Source: Frigidibacter mobilis (GTDB lineage Bacteria > Pseudomonadota > Alphaproteobacteria > Rhodobacterales > Rhodobacteraceae). From it: DNA of 64,000 nt. The DNA lies in the NCBI RefSeq assembly GCF_001620265.1, contig NZ_CP012661.1, positions 2,976,001 to 3,040,000 on the forward strand, given 5' to 3'. Position numbers and translations under genes: made by a program. Positions 37,043 through 46,101 of the stretch are shown here, piece by piece (position 1 is the first letter of the stretch; every line of letters starts with the position of its first letter). Below the pieces are notes generated by a model. It saw only the letters and a list, made by a program, of their open reading frames with translations. It was not told where the DNA came from and searched no databases.

Positions 37043-38669
37043 AATGGTGGATGTCGGGCGCCGGCTTCAACGCCATGTCGTCATAAAGCGGCACCGTCTG
37101 CCGCTCGATCATCCGGTGCACCCGCGGCCGCTCCGGCCCGCGGTGCAGCGCCAGCAAGGCCTCGTAGCTGTCGAGGTCGGCCTTGGTGCGCCGCTCGTTA
37201 TGGCGCAGGTAATCGACCCAAGTGGGGACGTGATAGGACTCGGTCCAGGTGTCGGGATCCTCCAGGTCGCGCAGCAGCGCCCATTGCCGCGCCCCGTCGC
37301 GGATGCGGATCCGCCGGCGGATCTGCATCAGCGCCAGGAAGGCCTCGGTATCCTCCTGCGCGATCCGGTATTCGACCATCACCATGATCGGCCCGCTGCG
37401 CCCGCGCAGGTCCAGCCGCAGCTCCGGCTCGCGGAACCGGCCCAGCGGGTCCAGGTCCAGCGTCCCGAACTCTGCCAGCGGCAGCCAGCGCCCCGCTGCC
37501 GCCCCCAGCAGCAACAGGCCCGAGGCGGCCAGCAGCGCCTGCTCCGGCCCCCGTGCATCGGCCAGAAGGCCCCAGCACCAGCTGCCCGCCGCCATGCCGC
37601 CGAACACCGAGGTCTGGTAGAAGGACAGCGCCCGCCCCACCACCCAGCGCGGGGTGGACAGCTGCACCGACACGTTGAACAAGGACAGCGCCAGCACCCA
37701 GCAGGCCCCCGCAACCATCAGCGCCGCGCCGCTGACTGCGATATGCGTGCCCAGCGCCAGCCCCGCCACCCCCAGCGCAAATCCGGCAAAGGCGCCGACC
37801 ACCACCTTCTCGTTGGCAAAGCGGGCGCGAACCCTGCTGTTCACCGCCACCCCGCCAATCGCACCCAGCCCGAAAAAGCCCAGCAGCATCCCGTAGGTCA
37901 GCGCCGTCCCGCCCAGCATGTCGCGCGCCACCGAGGGCAGCAGCGCCAGCACCGACGAGGCGGCAAAGCCGAACAGCGCCGCCCGCCCCATCACCCGCAT
38001 CAGGTTCGGCGACATCGACACATAGCGCAGCCCCGCCCCCAGCGCCTGCCCCAGCGGCTCGCGCGGCAGCCGCGCCGGCGCCGTCTCGGGCTGCCAGCGG
38101 ATCAGCGACCAGATCGTCGGCAGATAGCTCAGCGCATTCACCCCGAACGCCGCCGCCGCCCCCGCCAGCGCCACCAGCGCCCCGCCCAGCGCCGGCCCGA
38201 CGCTGCGCATCAGGTTGAAGCCCATGCTGTTCAGGCTCACCGCCGCCGACAGATCGCTCCGCGGCACGATATCGCCCATCGAGGCCTGCCAGGACGGGTT
38301 GTAGAGCGCGACCCCGCTGCCCAGCAGGAAGGTGAAGGCCAGCAGCCCCCAGGGCGACAGCACCCCGGCCCATGCCGTCAGCGCCAGCGCCGCCGACACC
38401 GCCAGCATGAACACCTGCGCCGCGATCAGGATGCGGCGGCGGTCGAAACTGTCGGCCAGCGCGCCCGCCACCAGCGAGAACACCATGATTGGCAGGGTGT
38501 TCGAGGCCTGCACCAGCGCCACCATCCCATGCGAGGAGGTCAGCGAGGTCATCAGCCAGCCGGCGCCGACCGCCTGGATCAACCCGCCCAGATTCGAGAC
38601 CTGCGAGCTGACCCAGAGCCGGCGGAAGGTCGGGATGCCCAGCGGGGCAAAGGTCGGATGGCGTGCGAT
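37041..38669 (-). CDS. MFS transporter with fused C-terminal soluble domain; possible ATC start
   Basis: EntS-type (MFS_3) exporter. From the first in-frame ATG (38582) it would lack part of helix 1, yet the upstream frame encodes the conserved FAPLGIPTFRRLWVSSQVSN, so translation must begin earlier. No ATG, GTG or TTG lies between the upstream stop and that block. An ATC at 38669 has AGGAG 7 nt before it, giving 542 aa. Residues ~1-400 hold the transmembrane core (ADSFDRRRILI after helix 2). The last ~130 residues form a soluble alpha/beta domain (MVMVEYRIAQEDTEAFLALM) like antibiotic-monooxygenase folds. Substrate unknown. Confidence 0.8.
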   Translation of the reverse strand: MARHPTFAPLGIPTFRRLWVSSQVSNLGGLIQAVGAGWLMTSLTSSHGMVALVQASNTLPIMVFSLVAGALADSFDRRRILIAAQVFMLAVSAALALTAWAGVLSPWGLLAFTFLLGSGVALYNPSWQASMGDIVPRSDLSAAVSLNSMGFNLMRSVGPALGGALVALAGAAAAFGVNALSYLPTIWSLIRWQPETAPARLPREPLGQALGAGLRYVSMSPNLMRVMGRAALFGFAASSVLALLPSVARDMLGGTALTYGMLLGFFGLGAIGGVAVNSRVRARFANEKVVVGAFAGFALGVAGLALGTHIAVSGAALMVAGACWVLALSLFNVSVQLSTPRWVVGRALSFYQTSVFGGMAAGSWCWGLLADARGPEQALLAASGLLLLGAAAGRWLPLAEFGTLDLDPLGRFREPELRLDLRGRSGPIMVMVEYRIAQEDTEAFLALMQIRRRIRIRDGARQWALLRDLEDPDTWTESYHVPTWVDYLRHNERRTKADLDSYEALLALHRGPERPRVHRMIERQTVPLYDDMALKPAPDIHH

Positions 38670-38820
38670 GGTCCTGCTCCTCGGGCGGCCGCGGCAAGCG
38701 GGGGCGGTGCGGCGGGCCAGGTCTCAATGCCCGGCGCCCCGGATCGTTCCCGCAGCCCGCCGTTTATCACGCCGAACCCCTCCCGGGTGCAACCCCCTCC
38801 CCCTTCACCTTTGCCTTGTC

Positions 38821-38863
38821 TCAAATATCCTGCAGGGGGTCCGGGGGACGCAAAGTCCCCCGG
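38821..38863 (+). repeat. Dispersed intergenic palindrome, copy 2
   Basis: TCAAATATCCTGC, G-run, then CCGGGGGAC (38841-38849) pairing perfectly with GTCCCCCGG (38855-38863) around GCAAA. Preceded by CCTTTGCCTTGT, as in copy 3. It lies in the gap upstream of both the MFS and the aminotransferase gene. Confidence 0.78.
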
Positions 38864-38960
38864 CGCCGGCCAGGGGCGCACCCCCCGCCATCCCGCCCGC
38901 CATCCCGCCCGCCGCGCCCCCCGCCATCCCCCTTGCCCGGCGCCGCGATTTCGGCTTCTG

Positions 38961-40089
38961 ATGCCGGCCATGACCGCATCCCGCCCCACCCCGCCCCGCC
39001 TCACCCCTCTCGTCGCGTCGCTTCCCGCCACCGTGCCCTTCGTCGGGCCCGAGACGCAGGAGCGGGCCCGCGCCCGCCGCTTCACCGCCCGGCTCGGCGC
39101 GAATGAAAGCGTGTTCGGCCCCTCGCCCCGCGCCATCGAGGCGATGGCCGCCGCCGCACGCGACGTGTGGATGTATGGCGACCCCGAGAACCACGACCTG
39201 CGCGCCGCGCTGGCCGCCCATCACGGCACCACGCCCGCGCATGTGGTGGTGGGCGAGGGCATCGACGGGCTGCTGGGCTACCTGGTGCGGATGCTGGTCG
39301 CGCCGGGCGATGCCGTCGTCACCTCGGACGGCGCCTATCCGACCTTCAACTTCCATGTCGCAGGCTATGGCGGCGTGCTCTACAAGGTGCGCTATCGCGG
39401 CCCCCATGAAGACCCCGAGGCACTGCTGGCCCGCGCCGCCGAAACCGGCGCCCGGCTGCTCTACATCGCCAACCCCGACAACCCGATGGGCTCGCACCAT
39501 CCCGCCGAAACGCTGGAGCGGATGGTGGAGCGGCTGCCTGATGGTGCTGGACGAGGCCTATGTGGACCTCGCCCCCGAAGGCACCGCGCCGATGATCGCG
39601 CCCGGGGATCCGCGGGTGATCCGCATGCGCACCTTCTCCAAGGGCTATGGCATGGCCGGCGCACGGGTCGGCTATGCGATCGGCCCCGCGCCGCTGATCG
39701 CCGCCTTCGACCGGGTGCGCAACCATTTCGGCATGGGCCGCATCGCGCAGGCCGGCGCCTTGGCGGCGCTGGCCGATCAGGACTGGCTGGCCGAGGTGCA
39801 GGCCCAGGTGGCCGCGGCGCGCGACGGGCTTGCCCGCATCGCTCGGGACAACGGGCTGGTGCCGCTGCCCTCGGCCACCAATTTCGTGACGATGGATTGC
39901 GGCGCGGACGGGGCCTTTGCCCGCGCGGTGCTGGCCGGGCTGATCGAGCAGGGCATTTTCGTGCGCATGCCCTTCGTCGCCCCGCATGACCGCTGCATCC
40001 GCGTCAGTTGCGGCACGCCTGCCGACCTAGCCGCCTTCGCCGCGGCACTGCCCGGCGCGTTGCAGCAGGCGCAGGCGGGTCTCCGCTGA
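38961..40089 (+). pseudogene. HisC-like PLP aminotransferase with a frameshift near 39540
   Basis: Class I/II aminotransferase related to histidinol-phosphate aminotransferase. The first part (from MPAMTASRPT, with ARLGANESVFGPSP, WMYGDPENHDLRAALA, VVGEGIDGLLGYLVRM, YIANPDNPMGSH) reads in one frame to about 39538. The rest (CLMVLDEAYVDLAPEG, MRTFSKGYGMAGARVGYAIG with the PLP lysine, and RVSCGTPADLAAF) reads in the next frame to 40089. The join CGGCTGCCTGATGG looks like a short deletion between GGCTGCC repeats. Either the gene is inactive or the sequence is wrong here. Repaired length would be about 380 aa. Confidence 0.8.
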
Positions 40090-40161
40090 CCCTCACCCAG
40101 AGGTGACTGGACGGTGACCCGCAGCTCGCGGCACTCTCGCGGCGGCAACAGTGAGGACGCC

Positions 40162-40590
40162 ATGACCCGCCCCGACCCCGCGAACCCCGCCCGCCCCCCG
40201 ATGCTGCGCGCCGCCCGGCTCAGCCCGCTGGCCTTTGCGCTGGCCTTCGGCGCCTATGCGCAGACGATGGACCACGCCAGCCACGGCGCCCCCGCCGCGA
40301 CACAGGCCGAGACGAGCCAGACCGCAGCGGGCACCCCGCCCTGGGATGCGGGCTATGCCGCGGCCAATACGAAGATGCATGAAGGGATGGCGGTCGCCCC
40401 CAGCGGCGATGCCGATGTGGACTTCATCCGCGGCATGATCCCCCACCATCAGGGCGCCATCGACATGGCCCGCGTGGTGCTGGAGCATGGCAGCGATCCC
40501 GAGGTGCGCCGGCTCGCCGAAGAGGTGATCGCGGCGCAGGAGGCCGAGATCGCCTGGATGACGGAATGGCTGGAAACGCACGGGCAATAA
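40162..40590 (+). CDS. DUF305 (CopM-like) exported protein
   Basis: 142 aa. An N-terminal hydrophobic segment ([18 protein letters not shown]) looks like a signal peptide, and HASHGA follows. The DUF305 core is clear: [20 protein letters not shown] near residues 90-110 and a second helical hairpin to the end. Related periplasmic proteins bind copper or silver through Met/His. Start chosen at 40162 with GTGAGGA upstream. Confidence 0.88.
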   Translation: MTRPDPANPARPPMLRAARLSPLAFALAFGAYAQTMDHASHGAPAATQAETSQTAAGTPPWDAGYAAANTKMHEGMAVAPSGDADVDFIRGMIPHHQGAIDMARVVLEHGSDPEVRRLAEEVIAAQEAEIAWMTEWLETHGQ

Positions 40591-40623
40591 GCGCCGTGAC
40601 ATGGCGGGCGCCCGGGGCCGGCC

Positions 40624-40663
40624 GCGGGGGCTTTGCGCCCCCGCACCCCCGCAGGATATTTTC
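40624..40663 (-). repeat. Dispersed intergenic palindrome, copy 3 (inverted)
   Basis: Read on the minus strand: CCTTTGCCTTGTTGAAAATATCCTGC would begin upstream at about 40675, then a G-run and stem GCGGGGGC/GCCCCCGC (40637-40644 with 40624-40631) around GCAAA. It sits between the convergent DUF305 and aminotransferase genes and may act as a terminator. Confidence 0.78.
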
Positions 40664-40685
40664 AACAAGGCAAAGGCGCAGGCGG

Positions 40686-41885
40686 TCAGGCGCCCGCGAC
40701 CACTGCCGCGGCGGCCTCGAGCGCGCCAGGGCCATGCGGAATGCCCAGGGCGCGCATCCCCGCCTCCATCGTCGCCAGCACGCCAAGGGTCATGTGGGCG
40801 TTGACATGGCCCATATGCGCGACGCGCAGGAAGTCGTGATAGGCCGGATCCTCCGGCAGCGCCATGCCAAGGCCGATGCCCAGCGTGACCCCGGCCTCTG
40901 TCTCCAGCCATTTGCGCAGGCGCCCGGCCCCGCCGCCGCCGATCCGCGCCGCGGTGACGGAATGGCCGCGCCGGGCCGGGTCGGCGATGTTCAGCGCGAT
41001 GTCGCCGCCGCGGCCCCAGGCCTCGAACGCCGCCCAGACCGCGCGGGCGAGCGTGGCATGGCGGGCCCAGACATGGGGCAGGCCTTCTTCATCGAGGATC
41101 ATGGTCAGCGACTCGCGCAGCCCGAACAGGTGATGCGTCGGCGCGGTGCCGCAGAAATACTGGTAGTATTCGGCGCCCACCGCCCGCGGCTTCCAGTCCC
41201 AATAGGGGGTGGCAAGGTCGGACGACTGCGAGGCGGCCAGCGCCCTGTCCGAGAACCACACGAAGCCGAGGCCCGGCGGCACCATCAGCCCCTTCTGGCT
41301 GGCTGCGACCATCACGTCGACGCCCCAGTCATCCATGTAGAACGCGTCGCAGCCCAGCGAGGCGATGCAATCCACCGCCAGCAGCGCCGGGTGGCCAAGA
41401 TCGTCAAGCACGGCGCGGATCGCGGGGATGTCGTTGCGCACGCTGCTGGCGGTATCGACATGGGTGACCAGCACGGCGCGGATGCTGTGCCCGGTATCGG
41501 CCGCCAGGACCTCGGCGATGCGGGCCGGATCGGCGGGGGCGGAGCGGCCGAAGTCGATCACCTCGACCTCCACGCCCATCCTCCGCGCCGAGTCGGCCCA
41601 GCCGATGCCGAAGCGCCCGGTGGCGGCGACCAGCGCCCTGTCTCCGCGCGAGAACAGGTTGGCATTCGCCGCCTCCCAGGCGCCATGCCCGTTGGCGATG
41701 TAGATCGCCACATGCGCCGCGGTGCCCGCCACGCGGCGCAGGTCGGGATAGATCCCGCGGGTCATCTCGACCAGCGCGCCCTCGTAGATATTGGGCGCGG
41801 CGCGGTGCATGGCGTTCAGCACCCGGTCGGGCATCGTCGAGGGGCCGGGAATGGCGAGGTAGGGGCGACCCTGCGCGAGGCTCAT
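40686..41885 (-). CDS. Alanine/serine-glyoxylate aminotransferase family protein
   Basis: 399 aa class V aminotransferase. GPSTMPDRVLNAM and the glyoxylate-family segment NIYEGALVEMT open the protein; the PLP-binding lysine is K198 in ASQKGLMVPPG, and VDCIASLGC (~171-179) precedes it. Serine-glyoxylate aminotransferase of the serine cycle and photorespiratory-type enzymes share these features. No serine-cycle neighbours are present, so the amino donor is open. Confidence 0.87.
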   Translation of the reverse strand: MSLAQGRPYLAIPGPSTMPDRVLNAMHRAAPNIYEGALVEMTRGIYPDLRRVAGTAAHVAIYIANGHGAWEAANANLFSRGDRALVAATGRFGIGWADSARRMGVEVEVIDFGRSAPADPARIAEVLAADTGHSIRAVLVTHVDTASSVRNDIPAIRAVLDDLGHPALLAVDCIASLGCDAFYMDDWGVDVMVAASQKGLMVPPGLGFVWFSDRALAASQSSDLATPYWDWKPRAVGAEYYQYFCGTAPTHHLFGLRESLTMILDEEGLPHVWARHATLARAVWAAFEAWGRGGDIALNIADPARRGHSVTAARIGGGGAGRLRKWLETEAGVTLGIGLGMALPEDPAYHDFLRVAHMGHVNAHMTLGVLATMEAGMRALGIPHGPGALEAAAAVVAGA

Positions 41886-42072
41886 GAAAACAGGCTCCGG
41901 GATTGTGATGGCCTTGCGTAAGCCGGCGGCAGGGCGGCGTCAATCGCGCGCGGATATGCGGACGGCCCGGCTGCAAGGCACCCTTGCTTGCCTCGCACCG
42001 GCTTTCGGGATAGATCCCCGGGGGAACTGTGACGGAGCCGTTCCCTCCGACCCGTCCTGATGCGGAGACCAG

Positions 42073-42906
42073 ATGTTCACGCGGCTGAAAACCTTGCATG
42101 ACCGCCTTGAGGCGCAGCTGAGCGCGCCCTCGGGGCCGGGACTGGACACGCCTGCGGGGCGCCGGCGGCATATGCTGCATTTCCATCTGTTCGATCATGC
42201 CTTTCTGCGAATGCTCTGGACCAATTTCGACAAGGTCGGGGAGGGTGTCTATCGGTCCAACCAGCCCTCACCGGCGCGGATGAAACGTTTGAAGGCACGG
42301 GGCATCCGCACCGTGCTCAGCCTGCGCGGCGACAAGCCGATGAGCTTCAACCTGCTGGAGCGCGAGGCCGCCGACAAGCTGGGGATCACCCTTGTCAGCA
42401 TCCGCCTCTATGCCAAGCGCGTGCCAAGCGTCGAAACGCTGATCGCGCTGGAGGAGTTGTTCAACAGCCTGGAAAAGCCGCTGCTGATCCATTGCAAATC
42501 GGGCGCCGACCGCGCCGGCTTTGCCTCGGCACTGTATCTGCTCATGGTGGAGAAACGCACGGTTGCAGAAGCTGCCCGGCAGCTGCACTGGCGCTATCTG
42601 CACCGCAAGACCACCTGGACTGGCGTGCTGGACCATTTCCTCGAAGCCTATGACATTGCCTATCGCAAGAGCGGGATCAGCCTGATGGACTGGGTGCGCA
42701 CCGAATATGACCCCGATGCAGTGATGCGGTCGTTCCAGTGCTGGCTTGCGGTGCAGCAGGGCGAGCCGAAGCCCACCTTCCCGCCAAAGCGGCGCCCCGC
42801 ACCTGCGCTGCCACAGCCCTTGTCCGAGGCCGAGCCCGTTCCCTTCTTCCCCTGCCTTGCAGAGCCGGACGTGAAGATCGAGGCCAAGCCGGACCACCGC
42901 TCATGA
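42073..42906 (+). CDS. Dual-specificity/tyrosine phosphatase-like protein
   Basis: 277 aa. The Cys-based phosphatase loop HCKSGADRAG has C141 and R147; VYRSNQPSPARMKRLKARGI is the typical upstream segment of bacterial DSP-like phosphatases. The C-terminal ~60 residues are Pro-rich and probably disordered. Its stop overlaps the ABC exporter start (ATGA), suggesting a functional link, for example to lipid or envelope phosphates. Substrate unknown. Confidence 0.85.
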   Translation: MFTRLKTLHDRLEAQLSAPSGPGLDTPAGRRRHMLHFHLFDHAFLRMLWTNFDKVGEGVYRSNQPSPARMKRLKARGIRTVLSLRGDKPMSFNLLEREAADKLGITLVSIRLYAKRVPSVETLIALEELFNSLEKPLLIHCKSGADRAGFASALYLLMVEKRTVAEAARQLHWRYLHRKTTWTGVLDHFLEAYDIAYRKSGISLMDWVRTEYDPDAVMRSFQCWLAVQQGEPKPTFPPKRRPAPALPQPLSEAEPVPFFPCLAEPDVKIEAKPDHRS

Positions 42907-44639
42907 CCGGCCGGTCCCTGGTCCTGTGGCTGTGGCGCAGCTACCTGCATCCCTGGCGCTGGTGGTTCGGCACCGCGATGCTGCTGATGTCGATAGAAGG
43001 CAGCATGGTCGGCGCGCTGAGCTACCTTATCAAGCCGATGTTCGACAATGTGTTCGTCGGCGGCACTGCCTCCTCCGTGGTCTGGGTGGCGGCCGCGGTG
43101 TCGGGGGTGTTCCTTGTCCGAGCGCTTGCCAGCCTCGGGCACAAGCTGCTGATGGCACGCTTGGGCGAACGGGTGGTGGCCGCGCTGCAGGGCGACGTGC
43201 TGCGCCACCTGCTGACGCTGGACCAGGGGTTCTACAAGGTCAATCCGCCCGGCAGCCTGATCGAGCGGACCCGGGGCGATACCGGCGCTCTGCGCGGCCT
43301 GTGGACTCAGGTGATCGCAGCGCTTGGGCGTGATCTCGTCTCGCTGGTATCGCTGCTGGGTGTCGCGCTGTGGATGGACCCGGTCTGGACGGTGCTGGCG
43401 GTGGCCGGCGTGCCCTTGTTGCTGCTGCCGATCATGGCGCTGCAACGGCTGGTGCGCCGCACCAGCCTGGCCGCTCGCATCGCCGCAGCCGACAGTGCAA
43501 CCCGTCTGGACGAGATCTATCACGGCGTCGTCAGCGTGCAGTTGTCCGGCACCGAAGCGCGCGAGGCAGCGCGCTATCAAGCCTCACAAAATCGCTACAT
43601 CGCGGCGCAATTGCGCGCCGAGGCCGGGTCGGCGGGGATCCCGGCGCTGATCGACGTGGTGGCGGCCATCGGCTTTGGCGGTGTTCTGGCCTATGGCGGC
43701 TTCCAGATCATCGACGGCGAGAAGACCGTTGGCGAATTCATGTCGTTCTTCTTTGCGATGGCGCTGGTGTTCGACCCGCTACGCCGCCTGGGCGCGGTTT
43801 CTGGTGCCTGGCAGTCGACCCGGGCAAGCCTTGACCGGGTGGCGGCACTGCTGGCGATCCCGGCCAGCATCACCTCGCCCGCCGAACCGGCCCCTGCGCC
43901 GCGCGACCCTGCCACGCTGCGCATCGCCTTCGAGAGGGTCCATTTCGCCTACGAAGATGCCCCGGTGCTGGAGGATCTGAGCTTCACTGCAGAGCCGGGA
44001 CAGACCACTGCCATCGTCGGTCCCTCGGGTGCAGGGAAAAGCACGATCTTCGCCCTGCTGGCACGGATGGTGGACCCGGATTCGGGGCGCGTCACCCTGG
44101 CCGGAACCGATCTGCACCGGTTCAATCTGGAAGAGCTGCGTCGGCGCTATTCGATCGTGTCGCAGGAAACCGCGCTCTTCGACGAAACCCTGCGCGACAA
44201 CATCCTGATGGGCCGGACCGATGTCAGCCCCGCGCGACTGGACGAGGTGCTGGCAGCCGCACATCTGACCGATTTCGTGGCCGGGCTCCCGGCCGGGCTT
44301 GACACACCGGCCGGCCCGCGCGGCTCGGCGTTGTCGGGCGGCCAGCGCCAGCGCGTCGCCATTGCCCGGGCGCTGCTGCGCGACGCACCGATCCTGCTGC
44401 TGGACGAGGCGACGAGCGCGCTTGATGCCGCATCCGAACGGATGGTGCAGGACGCGCTGGACCGGCTGGCCAGCGGCCGCACCACGCTGGTGATTGCGCA
44501 CCGGCTGGCGACGGTGCGCAATGCCGACAAGATCGTCGTGCTGCAAGCCGGCCGCGTTGTCGAACAGGGCCGGCATGAGGAACTTGTGGCGTTGAACGGC
44601 GTTTATGCGCGCCTCAGCCGGCTGCAGTTCGGCGAATAG
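42903..44639 (+). CDS. ABC exporter, MsbA-like (membrane plus ATPase fusion)
   Basis: 578 aa from ATG 42903; upstream in-frame codons belong to the phosphatase overlap. Six-helix membrane domain (about 1-320; opens WRSYLHPWRWWFGTAMLL) followed by an ATPase with Walker A GPSGAGKST, signature LSGGQRQRVAIARALL and Walker B ILLLDEATSALD. The YLIKPMFDNVFV segment is typical of MsbA-type lipid exporters in alphaproteobacteria. It probably works as a homodimer moving lipid or hydrophobic substrate across the inner membrane. Confidence 0.9.
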   Translation: MTGRSLVLWLWRSYLHPWRWWFGTAMLLMSIEGSMVGALSYLIKPMFDNVFVGGTASSVVWVAAAVSGVFLVRALASLGHKLLMARLGERVVAALQGDVLRHLLTLDQGFYKVNPPGSLIERTRGDTGALRGLWTQVIAALGRDLVSLVSLLGVALWMDPVWTVLAVAGVPLLLLPIMALQRLVRRTSLAARIAAADSATRLDEIYHGVVSVQLSGTEAREAARYQASQNRYIAAQLRAEAGSAGIPALIDVVAAIGFGGVLAYGGFQIIDGEKTVGEFMSFFFAMALVFDPLRRLGAVSGAWQSTRASLDRVAALLAIPASITSPAEPAPAPRDPATLRIAFERVHFAYEDAPVLEDLSFTAEPGQTTAIVGPSGAGKSTIFALLARMVDPDSGRVTLAGTDLHRFNLEELRRRYSIVSQETALFDETLRDNILMGRTDVSPARLDEVLAAAHLTDFVAGLPAGLDTPAGPRGSALSGGQRQRVAIARALLRDAPILLLDEATSALDAASERMVQDALDRLASGRTTLVIAHRLATVRNADKIVVLQAGRVVEQGRHEELVALNGVYARLSRLQFGE

Positions 44640-44648
44640 GCGCGCGGC

Positions 44649-45140
44649 TCAGGGCGCCGCGCGCTTCATCCGCTGCATCAGCCCGTCCTTCAGCACGAAC
44701 TGATGATAGAGCGCGGCCAGCACATGCAGCAGCGTCAGCGCCAGCAGCAGCGTCTTCATCACCTCATGCGCCTCGCCCGCGGCGCGCAGGCCGCCGAACC
44801 AGGCTGCGGCGCCCGACAGCGGCAGCCCCAGCAGCAGCAGGTACAGCCCGCCATGCGTGAGCTTTGCCGCGAGTTTCAGCGCCGGGTGCTCGCCTTCGGG
44901 CAAAGACGGTGCCGCCCGGCGGGTGCGCAGCGCGATGCGCCACAGCACCAGCGCCGCGATCACGACACCCCCGACCACATGCAGCGGCACCAGCGGGTCA
45001 AAGGTAGGCTCCCGCCCCTGCGCCAGCGCGCGTACGGCGGCGGAAATCCCGTCATGAAGCACGAACTGCGGCACGATCAGCAAGGCGACGACCCAGTGCA
45101 ACCGTATCTGCGTTCTTGAATATCCTGTTGGCTCTGTCAT
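44649..45140 (-). CDS. Cytochrome b561-family membrane protein
   Basis: 163 aa from ATG 45140 with GGAGAG upstream; a second ATG at 45152 is less well placed. Four transmembrane helices with histidines suited to bind two b hemes (RLHWVVALLIV, LHVVGGVVIAALVLWR, KLTHGGLYLLLLGLPL, LLHVLAALYHQFVLKDG). Typically a superoxide:quinone oxidoreductase or an electron carrier. Convergent with the ABC exporter. Confidence 0.9.
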   Translation of the reverse strand: MTEPTGYSRTQIRLHWVVALLIVPQFVLHDGISAAVRALAQGREPTFDPLVPLHVVGGVVIAALVLWRIALRTRRAAPSLPEGEHPALKLAAKLTHGGLYLLLLGLPLSGAAAWFGGLRAAGEAHEVMKTLLLALTLLHVLAALYHQFVLKDGLMQRMKRAAP

Positions 45141-45355
45141 GGCTCTCTCCATCTGTGCTACCGGCCCGGTCCCGGATGGGGCCAGGTTCTGCGGGTTGCA
45201 GGCGTTGATCGGCCGTCACCGCCGTTTCCGTCTGGGGCTGAATGCCGCAGCACATTTGGACAGGCCCAGCCAAACAAGGCGGTGCCACGGGCCGCAAGCG
45301 CAGCCACGGCCAGCGCGCCCCTCCCGGGCGCGTTCCCGCGCGGTTCGGGCCTGCC

Positions 45356-45541
45356 TCAGGCGCCCTGCATCAGCCCCTTGGCGACGAACCAGGACACCGG
45401 CAGCGCAATGACGGCGCCGGCCACGGCTGCCACGATGATCGAGAGGGCATCAACGCGCCCCACGGTCAGCGCGGCGACAATTGCCGTTCCGGACAGTGTG
45501 GTCGCGGCCAGCGTGTAGATGATAAGAAAGAGGCGGATCAT
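45356..45541 (-). CDS. Small two-helix membrane protein
   Basis: 61 aa from ATG 45541, with AGGAG 7 nt upstream. Two hydrophobic segments (MIRLFLIIYTLAATTLSGT and IIVAAVAGAVIALPVSWFVA). The longer frame to 45727 is not coding. It follows the DUF2218 gene on the same strand and may share its transcript. No known family; association with iron uptake is by position only. Confidence 0.6.
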   Translation of the reverse strand: MIRLFLIIYTLAATTLSGTAIVAALTVGRVDALSIIVAAVAGAVIALPVSWFVAKGLMQGA

Positions 45542-45668
45542 GGATTGCTCCTGCAATGTCTCGCGTTTCCGTGAGAATTGGTAGGGAGCCGGCGCAGGTT
45601 TCGCCTTGATCTGGATCACGTCGCGGGGCGCAGCCATCCCCCCCGGCGGCTGACCGGAGCGAAGGTCG

Positions 45669-45977
45669 TCAGCTGCCGCCCTCCGCGCCCTCCTCCACCT
45701 GCCAGCCAAGCCCCAAGAACCCCTCACGATGCGCGAAGGTCACCAGATGGCTGTCGATCACGAAGCGCGACTGGATCAGGCTTTTGGCATCCTCGGCAGT
45801 GATGCGGACATGCAGCGCGTGCGGGTCGGCGATCAGTTCAGCCAGGCCGGACATCAGCGCGCAGCGGCCGGTGGTCTCGTTGAACTCCACCTCGATCTTG
45901 TGGGCGAAATGCTTGCACAGCTGCTGAAGATATCTGGAGGCGTGCTCGGTCGGATAACGTGCAGTTGTCACATACAT
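45669..45977 (-). CDS. DUF2218 domain protein
   Basis: 102 aa. DUF2218 proteins are small cytosolic proteins often encoded beside siderophore or heme uptake systems. Motifs: RYLQQLCKHFAHKIEV, GRCALMSG and SRFVIDSHLVTFAHREGF. It is divergent from the iron-siderophore binding protein gene with 124 bp between starts, consistent with shared iron control. Biochemical role unknown. Confidence 0.85.
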   Translation of the reverse strand: MYVTTARYPTEHASRYLQQLCKHFAHKIEVEFNETTGRCALMSGLAELIADPHALHVRITAEDAKSLIQSRFVIDSHLVTFAHREGFLGLGWQVEEGAEGGS

Positions 45978-46101
45978 CGGCTATTTCCTGAGTGTTTTAA
46001 ACGGAATAGTGGCTGGACCCATTTGCCGCAAGCGGATATTGCTGGGCACGCCGCATGAAGCCAGATCCAGCCACATGCACAAACCCTTGCAAAGGTGCGC
46101 C

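Noticed and set aside
37044..38960. Plus-strand frame running through the MFS gene into the aminotransferase
   Set aside because: Only the part from 38961 is coding; the rest is antisense to the transporter.
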